A DNA stretch of 64,000 bases from Methylobacterium sp. FF17 (GTDB lineage: Bacteria > Pseudomonadota > Alphaproteobacteria > Rhizobiales > Beijerinckiaceae), in the NCBI RefSeq assembly GCF_025813715.1, contig NZ_CP107532.1, positions 4,170,001 to 4,234,000 of the forward strand, in the 5' to 3' direction. A program made the position numbers and the translations under genes. How positions within the stretch are numbered: position 1 is the first letter of the stretch; the number at the start of each line of letters is the position of its first letter. The notes under the pieces were generated by a model. The model was given only the letters and a program-made list of their open reading frames with translations. It was not told the origin of the DNA and did no database searches. Shown here one piece after another: positions 29,658 through 41,024 of the stretch.

Positions 29658-30836
29658 ATGGCAGAGGGGCCCCGAGGGATGCCGCAGCGAAGAGCGACGA
29701 TCGATGCCATTCGCGGACTCTGCCTCGTCAACATCTTCGTGACCCACATCGAGAACGGCGCTTTCGCCCGTCTCTCTCCGTCGCGGCTCGGCTTCTCCGA
29801 TAGTTCCGACATCTTCGTCCTGCTGAGCGGGATCTCCACCGCCCTCGCGGCACAGCAGGCCTCGCGACGGCGGCTCGGGGAGATGGCCGCCCATCTCTGG
29901 CAGCGGGCCGCGCGCCTCTACGCGGCCGAGGTCGTCCTAATCCTGTCGACCCTCGCCCTGCTCGCCGCCATCCTGGCCCTACGCGGGGTCGAGGGCGTCC
30001 AGGCAGCCGAGACCGGACTGCTCCGGGACCATGGGCTCGCAACCCTGCTCTGGCACGCGCTGACGCTCGGCCAGAACGTGGGCTATTCCTGCGTCCTCCG
30101 GCTCTACATCGCGCTGATGCTCCTCGCGCCCCTCCTGCTGCGCCTCGCGCTCTGGCGCGTCTGGGCGCCGCTGCCGCCCGCGATCCTGCTCTGGGCCTTG
30201 GCCGGACACTGCGATTGGGTGGTCCCCAACAGCCTGTCGGGCATCCCCTTCACCCAGACGATCCTGCCCTGGACCCTGCTCTTCACGATCGGGATCGTGA
30301 TCGGACAGGGCCTGAACCTCGGCCTCCGCCTGCCGCGCAACCGCTGGCTCATCGGCCTCGCCCTCGGCTACCTCGCCGGTAACATACTGTTCTATCTGCT
30401 GATTCCCACCTGGCCGGCGGCCCAGGACTGGATCGCGACGCGGAACGACCATTTCTGGCTCGGCGGCAGCAAGACCTATCAATCCCCCCTTCGGGTCCTG
30501 CACGTCCTCGCGCTCGCCTACCTGGTGATGGCCGTGCCGAAGGCGCCGCTGATCCGGCTGCTGCATCAGGTTCCGCGCGACCATGGGCTCGCCCGGCTCG
30601 GGCGCCGTTCCCTGCCGATCTTCACCATGGGTGCCGTCGCGGCCGTGGCCGCCAGCGAACTCCTCGATCTCGCGGCCCTTCGCCTGAACGGCGCCCCGGT
30701 TCCGGTGCTGCTCCTGGAAGCCGCCCTGATCGGGCTCTTCGTTCACCTTGCACTTCGGTTCGACCGGCTTCCGCGCAGACCCGCTTCCGGGCCGGAACCC
30801 GCGCTCCGGGGCCCAACCACGCCCTCCCTCGGCTGA
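29658..30836 (+). CDS. OpgC-like membrane acyltransferase
   Basis: A 392-residue integral membrane protein of the OpgC family (related to acyltransferase_3), which adds succinyl or similar groups to osmoregulated periplasmic glucans. The signature start RRATIDAIRGLCLVNIFVTH, followed by GFSDSSDIFVLLSGISTALA, is typical. About ten membrane segments follow, with conserved periplasmic or cytoplasmic turns GGSKTYQSPLRVLHVLALAY and LGRRSLPIFTMG. A GTG at 29652 is an alternative start; the ATG at 29679 could also be used. It is convergent with ccmB. No opgG/opgH genes are visible. Confidence 0.85.
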   Translation: MAEGPRGMPQRRATIDAIRGLCLVNIFVTHIENGAFARLSPSRLGFSDSSDIFVLLSGISTALAAQQASRRRLGEMAAHLWQRAARLYAAEVVLILSTLALLAAILALRGVEGVQAAETGLLRDHGLATLLWHALTLGQNVGYSCVLRLYIALMLLAPLLLRLALWRVWAPLPPAILLWALAGHCDWVVPNSLSGIPFTQTILPWTLLFTIGIVIGQGLNLGLRLPRNRWLIGLALGYLAGNILFYLLIPTWPAAQDWIATRNDHFWLGGSKTYQSPLRVLHVLALAYLVMAVPKAPLIRLLHQVPRDHGLARLGRRSLPIFTMGAVAAVAASELLDLAALRLNGAPVPVLLLEAALIGLFVHLALRFDRLPRRPASGPEPALRGPTTPSLG

Positions 30837-30848
30837 ACGCGTCCCAGG

Positions 30849-31520
30849 TTACTCGGACCAGCGCAGGGCGGCGGCGGCGGCCAGCGTGCCGGTCACCCCC
30901 GCGATGAGGCTGAGCGCGCACAGGATGGCGAGCGGCGTGGTGAAGGGAACCGTGCCGCCGAGCGCGGCCTCGCTCGCCGAGACGCCGAAGATCAGCGTCG
31001 GGATCATCAGCGGCAGCACCACCACGGCGAGGATCAAGCCGCCGCGCCGGATCGAGGCGGTGAGCGCCGCGCCAACCGCACCGACGAAGGTGAGCGCGGG
31101 GGTGCCGACCAGGAGGGTGAGGGCGGTGGCACCCATCGCCCGGCCGTCGAGGGCGACGAGGAGGCCGAACAGCGGGGAGGCCAGTGCCAGCGGCAGGCCC
31201 GTGGTGAGCCAATGCGCCAGGACCTTGGCGAGCACGATTCCCTCGAGGGGCACCGGTGACCCGGTCATCAGGTCGAGGGAGCCGTCCTCCTCGTCGGCCT
31301 GGAACAGCCGGTCGAGGCCGATCAGGGTGGAGAGCACGGCGGCCAGCCACAGGATCGCGGGACCGATCCGCGACAGCAGGTTGAGGTCGGGCCCGAGGGC
31401 GAACGGCACCAGGGCGACGATCATGAGGAAGAACACGAGCGAGAGCGCGCCCGACCCGCCGACGCGGGCGGCGAGCGCGAGATCGCGGGCGACGAGGGCC
31501 CGAAGGGCGCGGCTCACCAC
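30849..31520 (-). CDS. ccmB: Heme exporter protein CcmB
   Basis: A 223-residue membrane subunit of the CcmAB(CD) ABC complex of system I cytochrome c maturation, which releases holo-CcmE for haem delivery. Typical stretches are LSLVFFLMIVALVPFALGPD, ADEEDGSLDLMTGSPVPLEG and LASPLFGLLVALD; six membrane segments are visible. The start is GTG (31520 or the next codon 31517), overlapping the ccmA stop, so the two genes are translationally coupled. Downstream, where ccmC would be expected in rhizobial operons, the convergent opgC-like gene lies instead. Confidence 0.93.
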   Translation of the reverse strand: MVSRALRALVARDLALAARVGGSGALSLVFFLMIVALVPFALGPDLNLLSRIGPAILWLAAVLSTLIGLDRLFQADEEDGSLDLMTGSPVPLEGIVLAKVLAHWLTTGLPLALASPLFGLLVALDGRAMGATALTLLVGTPALTFVGAVGAALTASIRRGGLILAVVVLPLMIPTLIFGVSASEAALGGTVPFTTPLAILCALSLIAGVTGTLAAAAALRWSE

Positions 31521-32167
31521 CAGACCTCCTCCGCAGGAGCGCGTTCAGAGGGAACCGGGGCAGGGGGCTTGGCCGCCTCGATCCGCAGTTCCCGTGCGCC
31601 TTCCAGCCCCAGGGCCTGGTGCGTGGCCGCGATGACGAGCCCGCCCCCCGCCCGGTGGCGCGCCATCATCCCGGCCAGCACGGCCTGGGAGGCCGTGTCG
31701 AGGGCCGCCGTCGGCTCGTCGAGGAGCCAGAGCGGCCGTCGGCAGACGAGGAGGCGAGCCAGCGCCACCCGGCGCCGCTGGCCGGCGGAGAGGTAGGCGA
31801 CGGGCAAGCGCAGGGCATGGCCGAGGCCGAGTTCCTCCAAGGCCGCGCGCGGGCTCGCGGTCGGCGCCCCGAGGAGGTCGCGGGCGAAGGCGAGGTTCTC
31901 TTCCGCCGTCAGCGGGCTCTTCAGCCCGTCGCGATGGCCGACCACGTGGAGGCATTCGGACAGGGTCGCCTCGCCGACCTCGCTCACCGCGACCGTCCCC
32001 GCCTCCGGCTTGAGCCGACCCGCCAGCACCGCGAGCAACGTCGACTTCCCCGCTCCGTTGCGGCCAGTGACCATCAATGCCTCGCCCTGCCTGAGGGTGA
32101 AGGACAGGTCCGAGAAGATGCGTCGGCCAGAGCGGCGGACAGCAAGGTCTTGGGCGGTCAGCCGCAC
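31514..32167 (-). CDS. ccmA: Heme exporter ATP-binding protein CcmA
   Basis: A 217-residue ATPase of the cytochrome c maturation ABC complex. Motifs are Walker A VTGRNGAGKSTLLAVLAGRL, CcmA-type HVVGHRDGLKSPLTAEENL, signature YLSAGQRRRVALARL and Walker B LWLLDEPTAALD. The start codon is GTG 32167. It is the first gene of a two-gene ccmAB unit. The region upstream toward acnA holds a decayed toxin-antitoxin pair. Confidence 0.93.
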   Translation of the reverse strand: MRLTAQDLAVRRSGRRIFSDLSFTLRQGEALMVTGRNGAGKSTLLAVLAGRLKPEAGTVAVSEVGEATLSECLHVVGHRDGLKSPLTAEENLAFARDLLGAPTASPRAALEELGLGHALRLPVAYLSAGQRRRVALARLLVCRRPLWLLDEPTAALDTASQAVLAGMMARHRAGGGLVIAATHQALGLEGARELRIEAAKPPAPVPSERAPAEEVWW

Positions 32168-32215
32168 TGGGGATCCTGAAACATAAGCCCTGAATCTCGA
32201 GCCTCGTCGAACCGG

Positions 32216-32477
32216 CTACGGGTAGACGTCGCGCCGATGGACGATCCTGATCACGAGGATGCGCAGGGCATTGTCCGCGATCACGCGAAAGTCACCGATC
32301 CGGAATTTCCGGAAGTTGCCGAGCCGAGAGCCCTTCAGGGCTTCGCCAATGGCACGCGGATCATCCAGTGGCGAGACCCGGTCGCGCAGAAAACTCCAGG
32401 ATGCGCCTGGCCGCCTCTTGGTCGAGCCTGGCGAGTTGGCGTTCCGCGGAACCTGCGAACTCAATCCGCCGCGCCAT
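32216..32477 (-). pseudogene. RelE/ParE-family toxin, frameshifted
   Basis: From ATG 32477 the frame reads [20 protein letters not shown], a typical RelE/ParE start, and continues to RRILEF. It is then shifted by an extra base in an A-run on the plus strand (AAAA at 32390-32393; three would restore the frame). Past that point the other frame gives LRDRVSPLDDPRAIGEAL, GNFRKFRIGDFRVIAD and IVHRRDVYP before TAG, the rest of a RelE toxin. Total length is 262 bp, one more than a multiple of three. Either the toxin is inactivated or there is a homopolymer sequencing error. Its ATG overlaps the antitoxin gene by 17 bp. Confidence 0.75.
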
Positions 32478-32685
32478 AGCGTGACAGCAGGTCCTTCACG
32501 GGAACGGGGTCGCTTTCGCCGCCCTGGACTGCCGCAAGGCGCTGCTCGACGGCAGCGAGATTCTCTAGGTTCTCCAGGTGCCTGAGGATGGCGCCGCACG
32601 CGTGGTCATCCTTGCTTCGGCCCGTGCGCCGCGCAAGGGCCCCCAGGCCGTCTTCGATCTCGGGAGGCAAGCGCAGGGCGAGCAT
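32461..32685 (-). CDS. RHH-type antitoxin (partner of the frameshifted RelE)
   Basis: A 74-residue protein starting [20 protein letters not shown], the ribbon-helix-helix N-terminus of RelB/ParD-like antitoxins, with [20 protein letters not shown] in the helix-turn region. Intact homologues usually have aromatic/Arg residues where this copy has DDHACG, which hints at relaxed selection. It overlaps the toxin start by 17 bp, the classic antitoxin-first order. The in-frame ATG at 32715 is an alternative but would add a non-family N-terminus. Confidence 0.7.
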   Translation of the reverse strand: MLALRLPPEIEDGLGALARRTGRSKDDHACGAILRHLENLENLAAVEQRLAAVQGGESDPVPVKDLLSRYGAAD

Positions 32686-32986
32686 CGCGGTCGCGTTCGT
32701 AGGCCCAGAATTCAATGGGCGTGCCCCCGTTGGCGGAGATGCGCCCGAACAGATCCCACGCGCTGTCAGGCCACCGGTAGCGGCCAGTTTCGAAGTGTTC
32801 TATAACGCGCATAGGCTGCGCCGCGCGAGTTTCAGGGCGTCCAAATCGCCCTTCGCGCATCACCCTCGTCCGGGCACCCCCGGGGCGGCGCGCGCTTCCA
32901 TAGCGCTCCCAGCCGAACACGTGTTTTCGTGGCGCAGGTTATGCCTGCGCGTGTTCGACCAACCGCTCGTGAGGAACGATATCGCC
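32686..32986. promoter_or_regulatory. Divergent intergenic region upstream of acnA
   Basis: This 301-bp gap lies between the antitoxin gene and acnA and should contain the acnA promoter. A Shine-Dalgarno GAGGA at 32971-32975 precedes the acnA GTG. A minus-strand frame from ATG 32821 (product starting [20 protein letters not shown]) looks non-random, but it runs out of frame into the antitoxin gene at 32606; it may be a remnant of a truncated gene. Confidence 0.35.
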
Positions 32987-35686
<2,700 letters not shown>

Positions 35687-35708
35687 GACACCGCGAACCG
35701 CGATGATG

Positions 35709-35739
35709 AGGCCTCGCCCGAAAGGGCGGGGCCTTTTTC
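35709..35739 (+). terminator. Rho-independent terminator after acnA
   Basis: The stem AGGCCTCGCCC (35709-35719) pairs with GGGCGGGGCCT (35724-35734), with one T-G wobble and a GAAA tetraloop, followed by TTTT at the 3' side. It starts 22 bp after the acnA stop. This is the clearest intrinsic terminator in the window. Confidence 0.85.
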
Positions 35740-35897
35740 GTTTCCGCGTGCACGCTTGACGCCAAGCCGCACGCGGTCGAAACGCAGTGCCAATGCCTGC
35801 AACCGCGACCGTGCAAGGGATCTCAGGTGCTTCACCTCTCCGATGATGTCTCGCCGGCCTCGCCGCGCTCGAACCCTTCCCCCTCCGTGGGAGAGCT

Positions 35898-37211
35898 GTG
35901 AGCATGCGCCCCATCCTTCTGACCAACGCTACCTTGTGCGATCCGGCCACGGGCCGGCAGGGGCCCGGCCACGTCCTGGTGCGCGACGGCCTGATCCACG
36001 ATGTCGGCTGGGGGCCCCTTGCTGGAGTCCCGGACGGGGCGGAGACGATGGATTGCGGCGGCCACGTCCTCAGCCCCGGCCTGATGGATCTGCGCGCCTT
36101 CGTGGGCGAGCCCGGCGCCGAGCACCGCGAGACTTTGGCGAGCGCCAGTGCGGCCGCAGCCGCCGGCGGCGTCACCACCCTGGTCTGCATGCCCGATACC
36201 AACCCGGTGATCGACGGCCCCGCCATTGTCGACTTCGTGCTGCGCCGGGCTCGCGATACGGCGAGCGTCAACGTGCTGCCGGCCGCCGCCATCACAAAGG
36301 GCCTCGCCGGTCAGGAGATGACCGAGTTCGGCCTGCTGCAGGAGGCCGGGGCCGTCGCCTTCACAGACGGCCTCAGGGCCGTACGGAACGCTCAGGTGAT
36401 GCGCCGTGCGCTGACCTATGCCCGCGACTTCGATGCCCTTCTGATGCAGCACGTGGAGGAGCCCGACCTCGTCGGCGACGGCGTGATGAACGAGGGCGAG
36501 ATGGCCTCCCGCCTCGGGCTCCTCGGAATTCCGCGCGAGGCCGAGACGGTGATGCTGGAACGCGACATCCGCCTCGTGCGCCTCACGGGCGCCCGCTACC
36601 ACGCGGCGATGGTCTCGTGTGCCGATTCCATCGAGATCGTGCGGCGCGCCAAGGCGGACGGGCTGCCCGTGACCTGCGGCGCCTCGGTGAACAACCTCGT
36701 CCTCAACGAGGGGGATATCGGACATTACCGCACCTTCTGCCGGCTCTCGCCGCCCCTGCGCCACGAAACCGATCGGCTCGCCCTGGTGGCAGCCCTCAAC
36801 GAGGGCGTGATCGACGTCGTCGTCTCCGACCACAACCCGCAGGACGTCGAGACCAAGCGCCTGCCCTTCGCCGAGGCCGCCGACGGGGCGCTGGGGATCG
36901 AGACCCTGCTCGGTGCGGCTCTGCGCCTCGTCCATACGGGCGACATCCCGCTGCCGCGCCTGCTCGCGGCGCTGACCACCAGCCCGGCCAAGCTGCTCGG
37001 GCGCGCGGCCGGACGCCTCGCCGCGGGCGCCCCCGCCGACCTCGTGCTGATCGACCCGGACCTGCCCTACGTCCTCGACAAGCGCCGGCTCAAATCCCGC
37101 TCCAAGAACTCGCCCTTCGACGAGGCCCGCCTCCAGGGAGCCGCCGTCCTGACCCTGGTCGGCGGACGCATCGTGTTCCGGGCCCCCGACGAGACCGAGG
37201 CTGCCGCGTGA
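35898..37211 (+). CDS. Dihydroorotase homologue lacking metal-binding histidines (PyrC-like, probably non-catalytic)
   Basis: A 437-residue class I dihydroorotase-fold protein. The motif that should read DLHxHLREPG is [10 protein letters not shown], so both metal-binding histidines are replaced (R66, F68). Another ligand position is [11 protein letters not shown] where an HH(L) is expected. H in QHVEEPD and D in VVSDHNPQD remain. This resembles pseudo-dihydroorotases that serve as structural partners of aspartate transcarbamoylase. The start is GTG 35898 (or ATG 35904). The 3' end overlaps plsY by 4 bp. In many alphaproteobacteria pyrB immediately precedes this gene; here acnA and its terminator do. 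A separate active dihydroorotase must exist elsewhere if pyrimidines are made. Confidence 0.88.
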   Translation: MSMRPILLTNATLCDPATGRQGPGHVLVRDGLIHDVGWGPLAGVPDGAETMDCGGHVLSPGLMDLRAFVGEPGAEHRETLASASAAAAAGGVTTLVCMPDTNPVIDGPAIVDFVLRRARDTASVNVLPAAAITKGLAGQEMTEFGLLQEAGAVAFTDGLRAVRNAQVMRRALTYARDFDALLMQHVEEPDLVGDGVMNEGEMASRLGLLGIPREAETVMLERDIRLVRLTGARYHAAMVSCADSIEIVRRAKADGLPVTCGASVNNLVLNEGDIGHYRTFCRLSPPLRHETDRLALVAALNEGVIDVVVSDHNPQDVETKRLPFAEAADGALGIETLLGAALRLVHTGDIPLPRLLAALTTSPAKLLGRAAGRLAAGAPADLVLIDPDLPYVLDKRRLKSRSKNSPFDEARLQGAAVLTLVGGRIVFRAPDETEAAA

Positions 37212-37816
37212 CCCCCTTCGAGACGCTGTTCTGGCCGCTCCTGCTGGCGGCCCTGGCGGGGGGCTACCTCCTCGGCTCGATCCCGTTCGGGCTGATCCTG
37301 ACGCGCATCGCCGGGCTGGGGGATGTGCGGGCGATCGGCTCGGGCAATATCGGCGCCACCAACGTGCTGCGCACCGGGCGGAAGGGGCTGGCCGCCGCCA
37401 CGCTGCTCGGCGACGCGCTGAAGGGCACGGCCGCCGTGCTCATCGCCGGGCGGTTCGGGCTGGAGGCCGCGCTCGTGGCCGGTCTCGGCGCCTTTCTGGG
37501 GCACCTGTTCCCGGTCTGGCTCGGCTTCAAGGGCGGCAAGGGCGTCGCGACCTTCCTCGGCGTCCTGCTGGCGCTCAGCCCCCTCGGCCTGCTCGCCTTC
37601 GCGGCGATCTGGCTCGGCCTCGCCTTCACGCTGAAATACTCCTCCCTCGCAGCGCTCGCCGCCTCGGCCCTGACCCCCGTCGTCCTCTGGGGGCTGGGAC
37701 AGCCTTCGGTTGCATTTCTGTTTCTCCTGCTCGCCGCCCTGCTATGGTGGAAGCACGCGCCCAACATCCGCCGACTGCTCGACGGGACGGAAGGGCGCAT
37801 CGGGCAGAAGGGCTGA
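37208..37816 (+). CDS. plsY: Glycerol-3-phosphate acyltransferase PlsY
   Basis: A 202-residue inner-membrane enzyme that moves the acyl group from acyl-phosphate to glycerol-3-phosphate, the first step of phospholipid synthesis. The three PlsY cytoplasmic motifs are visible: [20 protein letters not shown] with [33 protein letters not shown], and a C-terminal [14 protein letters not shown]. It starts at GTG 37208 in a GTGA overlap with the preceding stop, showing translational coupling. About five to six membrane segments fit the family (about 200 residues). Confidence 0.95.
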   Translation: MTPFETLFWPLLLAALAGGYLLGSIPFGLILTRIAGLGDVRAIGSGNIGATNVLRTGRKGLAAATLLGDALKGTAAVLIAGRFGLEAALVAGLGAFLGHLFPVWLGFKGGKGVATFLGVLLALSPLGLLAFAAIWLGLAFTLKYSSLAALAASALTPVVLWGLGQPSVAFLFLLLAALLWWKHAPNIRRLLDGTEGRIGQKG

Positions 37817-37846
37817 GGCTCGGCGCCCGCTCCGGAGGGGAGGGCG

Positions 37847-39037
37847 ATGCAGCTCACCGATGCCCAGCGTCTCGACTGGCTGCGCCTGATCCGCAGCGAG
37901 GGCATCGGCCCGCGCACCTTTCGTACCCTGGTGAACCGTTTCGGCGGGGCCGGTGCGGCCCTGGAGGCGCTGCCGAGTCTAACCGGCCGCAGCGGCAAGC
38001 GGGTGACGCCGCCCACCCGCGCGGAGGCCGAAGCGGAGATCGCCGCCGCCGCGCGCCTCGGCGCCCGCTTCGTCGCACTGGGGGAGGCGGATTATCCCAA
38101 GCTGCTTCAGGCAGCGGATTCCGCGCCGCCGCTCGTCGCCATCCGCGGCGCCGCCGTCATCCTGAACCGGCCCGGCATCGCCATCGTCGGCTCGCGCAAC
38201 GCCTCCGCGGCGGGACTCGCCTTCACCGAGCGGCTGGCACGCGGCCTCGGGGACGCGGGGCTCGTCGTGGTCTCGGGGCTGGCCCGCGGGATCGACGCCC
38301 GCGCCCACAAAGCCGCCCTCCTGCCCGGCACCGTGGCGGTGCTGGCGGGGGGCCACGACCGGATCTATCCGGCCAACCACGCCGCTCTGGTCGAGGCGAT
38401 CCTGGAGGCGGGGGGTGCGATCGTGGCCGAGATGCCGATGGGCTGGGAGCCGCGCGGGCACGACTTCCCGCGGCGCAACCGCATCATCTCCGGCCTCGCC
38501 TACGGCACCATCGTGGTCGAGGCCGCCCGCCGCTCGGGTTCGCTGATCACGGCCCGCTTCGCCCTGGAGCAGGGCCGCGAGGTCTTCGCCGTGCCGGGCT
38601 CCCCCCTCGATCCCCGCGCGGAGGGCACCAACGACCTGATCCGCCAGGGCGCCACCCTGGTGGCCGAGGTGGAGCACGTCACGGAGGTGGTGGCGCCTCT
38701 GATCGACAGGGGCGCCCTCGCGCAAGGGGCGGGCGGGTTCCGCCAGGGGGAGGGCGGCTTGGCGCTGGCTCGGCCCGACCTCGCCGAGTCCCCGATCTTC
38801 TGGGACGAACTCGACGTGGAGCGGACCACGGTGTTCCCCGACGCCCACGAGCCGCCCGAACCGGCGGACGACCGCGCCAGGCTCATCGCCTACCTGAGCC
38901 CGACCCCGATCGGCACCGACGAACTCGCGCGCGCGGCCGGTCTCAGCGCTCGCATCGTCCAGACGACCCTGCTCGAACTCGAACTCGACGGACGCATCGA
39001 GCGGCACGGCAGCGGCGCGGTGTCGCTCCTGCGATAA
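37847..39037 (+). CDS. dprA: DNA-processing protein DprA
   Basis: A 396-residue protein that loads RecA onto incoming single-stranded DNA in transformation. The Rossmann-like core shows GIAIVGSRNASAAGLAFTER, VVVSGLARGIDARAHKAAL, LAGGHDRIYPANHAAL, GHDFPRRNRIISGLAYGTIV and SGSLITARFALEQGREVFAV. A C-terminal DprA winged helix (about 335-396) ends IERHGSGAVSLLR. A strong GGAGGGGAGGG ribosome site precedes ATG 37847. It follows plsY by 30 bp, the common pyrC-plsY-dprA order; topA, often next, is absent. Confidence 0.95.
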   Translation: MQLTDAQRLDWLRLIRSEGIGPRTFRTLVNRFGGAGAALEALPSLTGRSGKRVTPPTRAEAEAEIAAAARLGARFVALGEADYPKLLQAADSAPPLVAIRGAAVILNRPGIAIVGSRNASAAGLAFTERLARGLGDAGLVVVSGLARGIDARAHKAALLPGTVAVLAGGHDRIYPANHAALVEAILEAGGAIVAEMPMGWEPRGHDFPRRNRIISGLAYGTIVVEAARRSGSLITARFALEQGREVFAVPGSPLDPRAEGTNDLIRQGATLVAEVEHVTEVVAPLIDRGALAQGAGGFRQGEGGLALARPDLAESPIFWDELDVERTTVFPDAHEPPEPADDRARLIAYLSPTPIGTDELARAAGLSARIVQTTLLELELDGRIERHGSGAVSLLR

Positions 39038-39053
39038 GGCTTCGCGATGAGGA

Positions 39054-39545
39054 TCAGTCCTCGTCCTCTGGCTCCGACCCGAGGGCGTGGCGCATCTGGT
39101 CGAGGCAGCCCTGGAGGATGTAGGCGGCGGCCAGCATGTCCACCACCTCGCCGCGCTTGGCCCGCGAGGCATCGGCCGCGATGAGGGCGCGGGTGACGGC
39201 GGCCGTAGATAGACGCTCGTCGCAGTAGAGGACGGGCAGCGGCAGCAGCGGCTTCATGTTGCGCACGAAGGAGCGGGTCGATTGGACGCGCGGCCCCTCG
39301 CTGCCATCCATGTTCAGCGGCAACCCGATCACCAGGCCACCGACCCCATGCGCCTCGCACAAGGCGCGCAGGCGCGCGACATCGGGGGTGAACTTCACCC
39401 GCCTGATGGTCTCCAGGGGTGACGCGATCTGGCGCCCGACATCCGACAGGGCGAGCCCGATCGTCCGGGTACCGAGGTCGATTCCGATGAGGCGGGGACC
39501 ACCCTGCGACGCCTCCGCGAAGGCCCGCATCTCGGCCTCGTCCAT
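39054..39545 (-). CDS. ruvX: RuvX/YqgF-family Holliday junction resolvase-like protein
   Basis: A 163-residue RNase H-fold nuclease (YqgF/RuvX), tied to rRNA processing and DNA repair. Motifs are [17 protein letters not shown] (catalytic Asp), [33 protein letters not shown] and a final Asp in [18 protein letters not shown] 39545 ([11 protein letters not shown]) was chosen over the upstream in-frame ATG at 39623, which would cross a tandem-repeat stretch. It is convergent with dprA. Confidence 0.92.
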   Translation of the reverse strand: MDEAEMRAFAEASQGGPRLIGIDLGTRTIGLALSDVGRQIASPLETIRRVKFTPDVARLRALCEAHGVGGLVIGLPLNMDGSEGPRVQSTRSFVRNMKPLLPLPVLYCDERLSTAAVTRALIAADASRAKRGEVVDMLAAAYILQGCLDQMRHALGSEPEDED

Positions 39546-39587
39546 GTCCGTCGCCCTCCCGTGAAGCCCCCTCCTGAGGGATCGGGC

Positions 39588-39635
39588 GTCGGTGGGCAAG
39601 GGCGATCGCTGGGCAAGGGCCATCGGTGGGCAACA
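39588..39635. repeat. Three degenerate tandem units (TCGGTGGGCAAGG)
   Basis: Between ruvX and the SMI1/KNR4-like gene three imperfect copies follow one another: CGTCGGTGGGCAAGGG, CGATCGCTGGGCAAGGG and CCATCGGTGGGCAACAG, about 17 bp each. Seen directly. It is probably slippage-derived intergenic DNA; no role is apparent. Confidence 0.55.
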
Positions 39636-39647
39636 GCGTCGGCCCGA

Positions 39648-40193
39648 TCAGTGCGGGCCGGAGGCGCCCTCGGTCCCGTCTCCGACGAACGAAGCGGGGA
39701 GGGGCTCGGCGCCCATGCCGAGGATGCCCCGCACGGCCGGCCCCTGGCTGCGCCGCATCAGGTCCACGAGGTCGGCACCCCCGAAACGGATCGACTCGAG
39801 GTCGGGCGCGAGGACCCAGATCTCGTACTCGTCGCGCCCCGGCACCACGTCCCAGAACAGGAACGCGCCTGCCTCCGACTGCCCGAAGAAGCACGCCCGA
39901 TCGATCACGCTGGGATTGTCGCCCTCCACCTCGAAGCGGTGATCCGCGCGCTCGCCCAGCACAGTGGAGATGCTGTGCGCGATGAGTTCGGCCCGCCCGA
40001 CGAGGTCAAGCTCCGGGTCGGGGCTCGGGGTCGCCACACGGAAATAGCCGTTCGCGCGCCCTGCCCCGAGGGTTCGGCAGAAGGCGCGGTAGCTCTCCGG
40101 AAGCGCGAAGCCGAGTTCCGATTCGGCCCGGTCGAGGTCCGCGTCGGTCGCAAACGGACCCGGCACACAGGGCGCGAACACCGTCTCCCACAT
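39648..40193 (-). CDS. SMI1/KNR4 (SUKH) domain protein
   Basis: A 181-residue cytoplasmic protein with a SUKH-type fold: ATDADLDRAESELGFALPES followed by YRAFCRTLGAG, the characteristic first helix-strand of SMI1/KNR4 proteins, then NGYFRVATPSP and a C-terminal LFWDVVPGRDEYEIWVL. Many SUKH proteins are immunity proteins against polymorphic toxins, but lone housekeeping-like copies are common. No toxin gene is beside it, so an immunity role is not supported here. Upstream is a short low-GC region (about 40194-40290) likely to hold its promoter. Confidence 0.75.
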   Translation of the reverse strand: MWETVFAPCVPGPFATDADLDRAESELGFALPESYRAFCRTLGAGRANGYFRVATPSPDPELDLVGRAELIAHSISTVLGERADHRFEVEGDNPSVIDRACFFGQSEAGAFLFWDVVPGRDEYEIWVLAPDLESIRFGGADLVDLMRRSQGPAVRGILGMGAEPLPASFVGDGTEGASGPH

Positions 40194-40307
40194 GGAAAGT
40201 ATCCTTTCGTACGGGTTAACCCTAAGAAAACGTCGTCATGCCCTTGGCGGAGCGTCCGGGCCATAGCATCGTTAAGAAAGCGTTAACGCTTCGGGAACAC
40301 CGTCTCC

Positions 40308-40487
40308 ATGCCTCGCCCGACCTCGGAGACCCAGCGCGCCCGTCGACGGATGCCGCTGCGGCACAAGCTGATGCTGGCACTGGCCTGTGGAATCCTCCTC
40401 ATCGGGTTCCAGCATGCGGAGCCGGGTTCGCGCCGAGCTGGGATCATCATCGAGGTGCCGGCCGTGCTGCACCATGTGATCACCTGA
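40308..40487 (+). CDS. Possible small membrane or secreted protein of 59 residues
   Basis: ATG 40308 opens a 59-residue frame ending at TGA 40485-40487. The product has a basic N-terminus (RARRRMPLRHK) then a hydrophobic stretch LMLALACGILLIGF, like a signal anchor. The stop codon lies in a perfect 16-bp tandem duplication. No clear Shine-Dalgarno is visible and no family is recognised. It lies in the 438-bp gap between the SMI1-like gene and gatC. Confidence 0.4.
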   Translation: MPRPTSETQRARRRMPLRHKLMLALACGILLIGFQHAEPGSRRAGIIIEVPAVLHHVIT

Positions 40488-40507
40488 CGCCGTGATCACC
40501 TGACGCC
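40476..40507. repeat. Perfect 16-bp tandem duplication
   Basis: GTGATCACCTGACGCC occurs twice head to tail (40476-40491 and 40492-40507) with no mismatch, followed by a partial TGACC. The first copy supplies the stop codon of the 59-residue ORF. An exact duplication suggests a recent event. Confidence 0.85.
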
Positions 40508-40631
40508 TGACCCACGCGGCCGCCTGGCCGACCATCCTGGACCGTGGTGGCGTTGCGAGCGCGCGAAGGCGGGTGCTATAGCCCGGCGCGACCCCCGCCC
40601 CACGGGGCGCGCTTGAGGATCTGAAGACAGC

Positions 40632-40919
40632 ATGTCGGTCGACGCAACGACGGTGAGGCGCATCGCGCACCTGGCGCGCATCGCGGTGAGCGAGGACGAG
40701 GTCGCTCCCCTGCAGGGCGAGCTCAACGCGATCCTGGCCTTCGTGGAGCAACTCGGGGCCGTCGACGTGACGGGCGTGGAGCCGATGACGTCCGTGACGC
40801 CGATGGCGATGAAGAAGCGCCGGGACGTCGTCACCGATGGGGCCAAGGCGGATGCCATCGTGGCCAACGCACCCGAGACCGAGGACCACTACTTCCTCGT
40901 TCCGAAGGTGGTCGAGTAG
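40632..40919 (+). CDS. gatC: Asp-tRNA(Asn)/Glu-tRNA(Gln) amidotransferase subunit GatC
   Basis: A 95-residue small subunit that stabilises GatA in the transamidosome converting Glu-tRNA(Gln) and Asp-tRNA(Asn). The pattern [17 protein letters not shown], then [20 protein letters not shown] and a C-terminal [10 protein letters not shown] is textbook GatC. It precedes gatA by 105 bp. Confidence 0.95.
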   Translation: MSVDATTVRRIAHLARIAVSEDEVAPLQGELNAILAFVEQLGAVDVTGVEPMTSVTPMAMKKRRDVVTDGAKADAIVANAPETEDHYFLVPKVVE

Positions 40920-41024
40920 GCGCGATCCGCCTGATGTGACGAGACCGCGCCCCGCGCGGGACGACGCCCGGCGCCCAATGTACGGCGACGGCGGCACCCC
41001 GGGGCCCCAACAGGACGAGCGGGC

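Noticed and set aside
32606..32821. A minus-strand frame starting [20 protein letters not shown] upstream of the antitoxin
   Set aside because: The first 40 residues look non-random, but the frame then runs out of phase through the antitoxin gene. It could be a remnant, but there is not enough to call a gene.
39648..40193. SMI1/KNR4 protein as part of a toxin-immunity locus
   Set aside because: No polymorphic toxin, secretion marker or other immunity gene lies next to it; the neighbours are ruvX and gatC.
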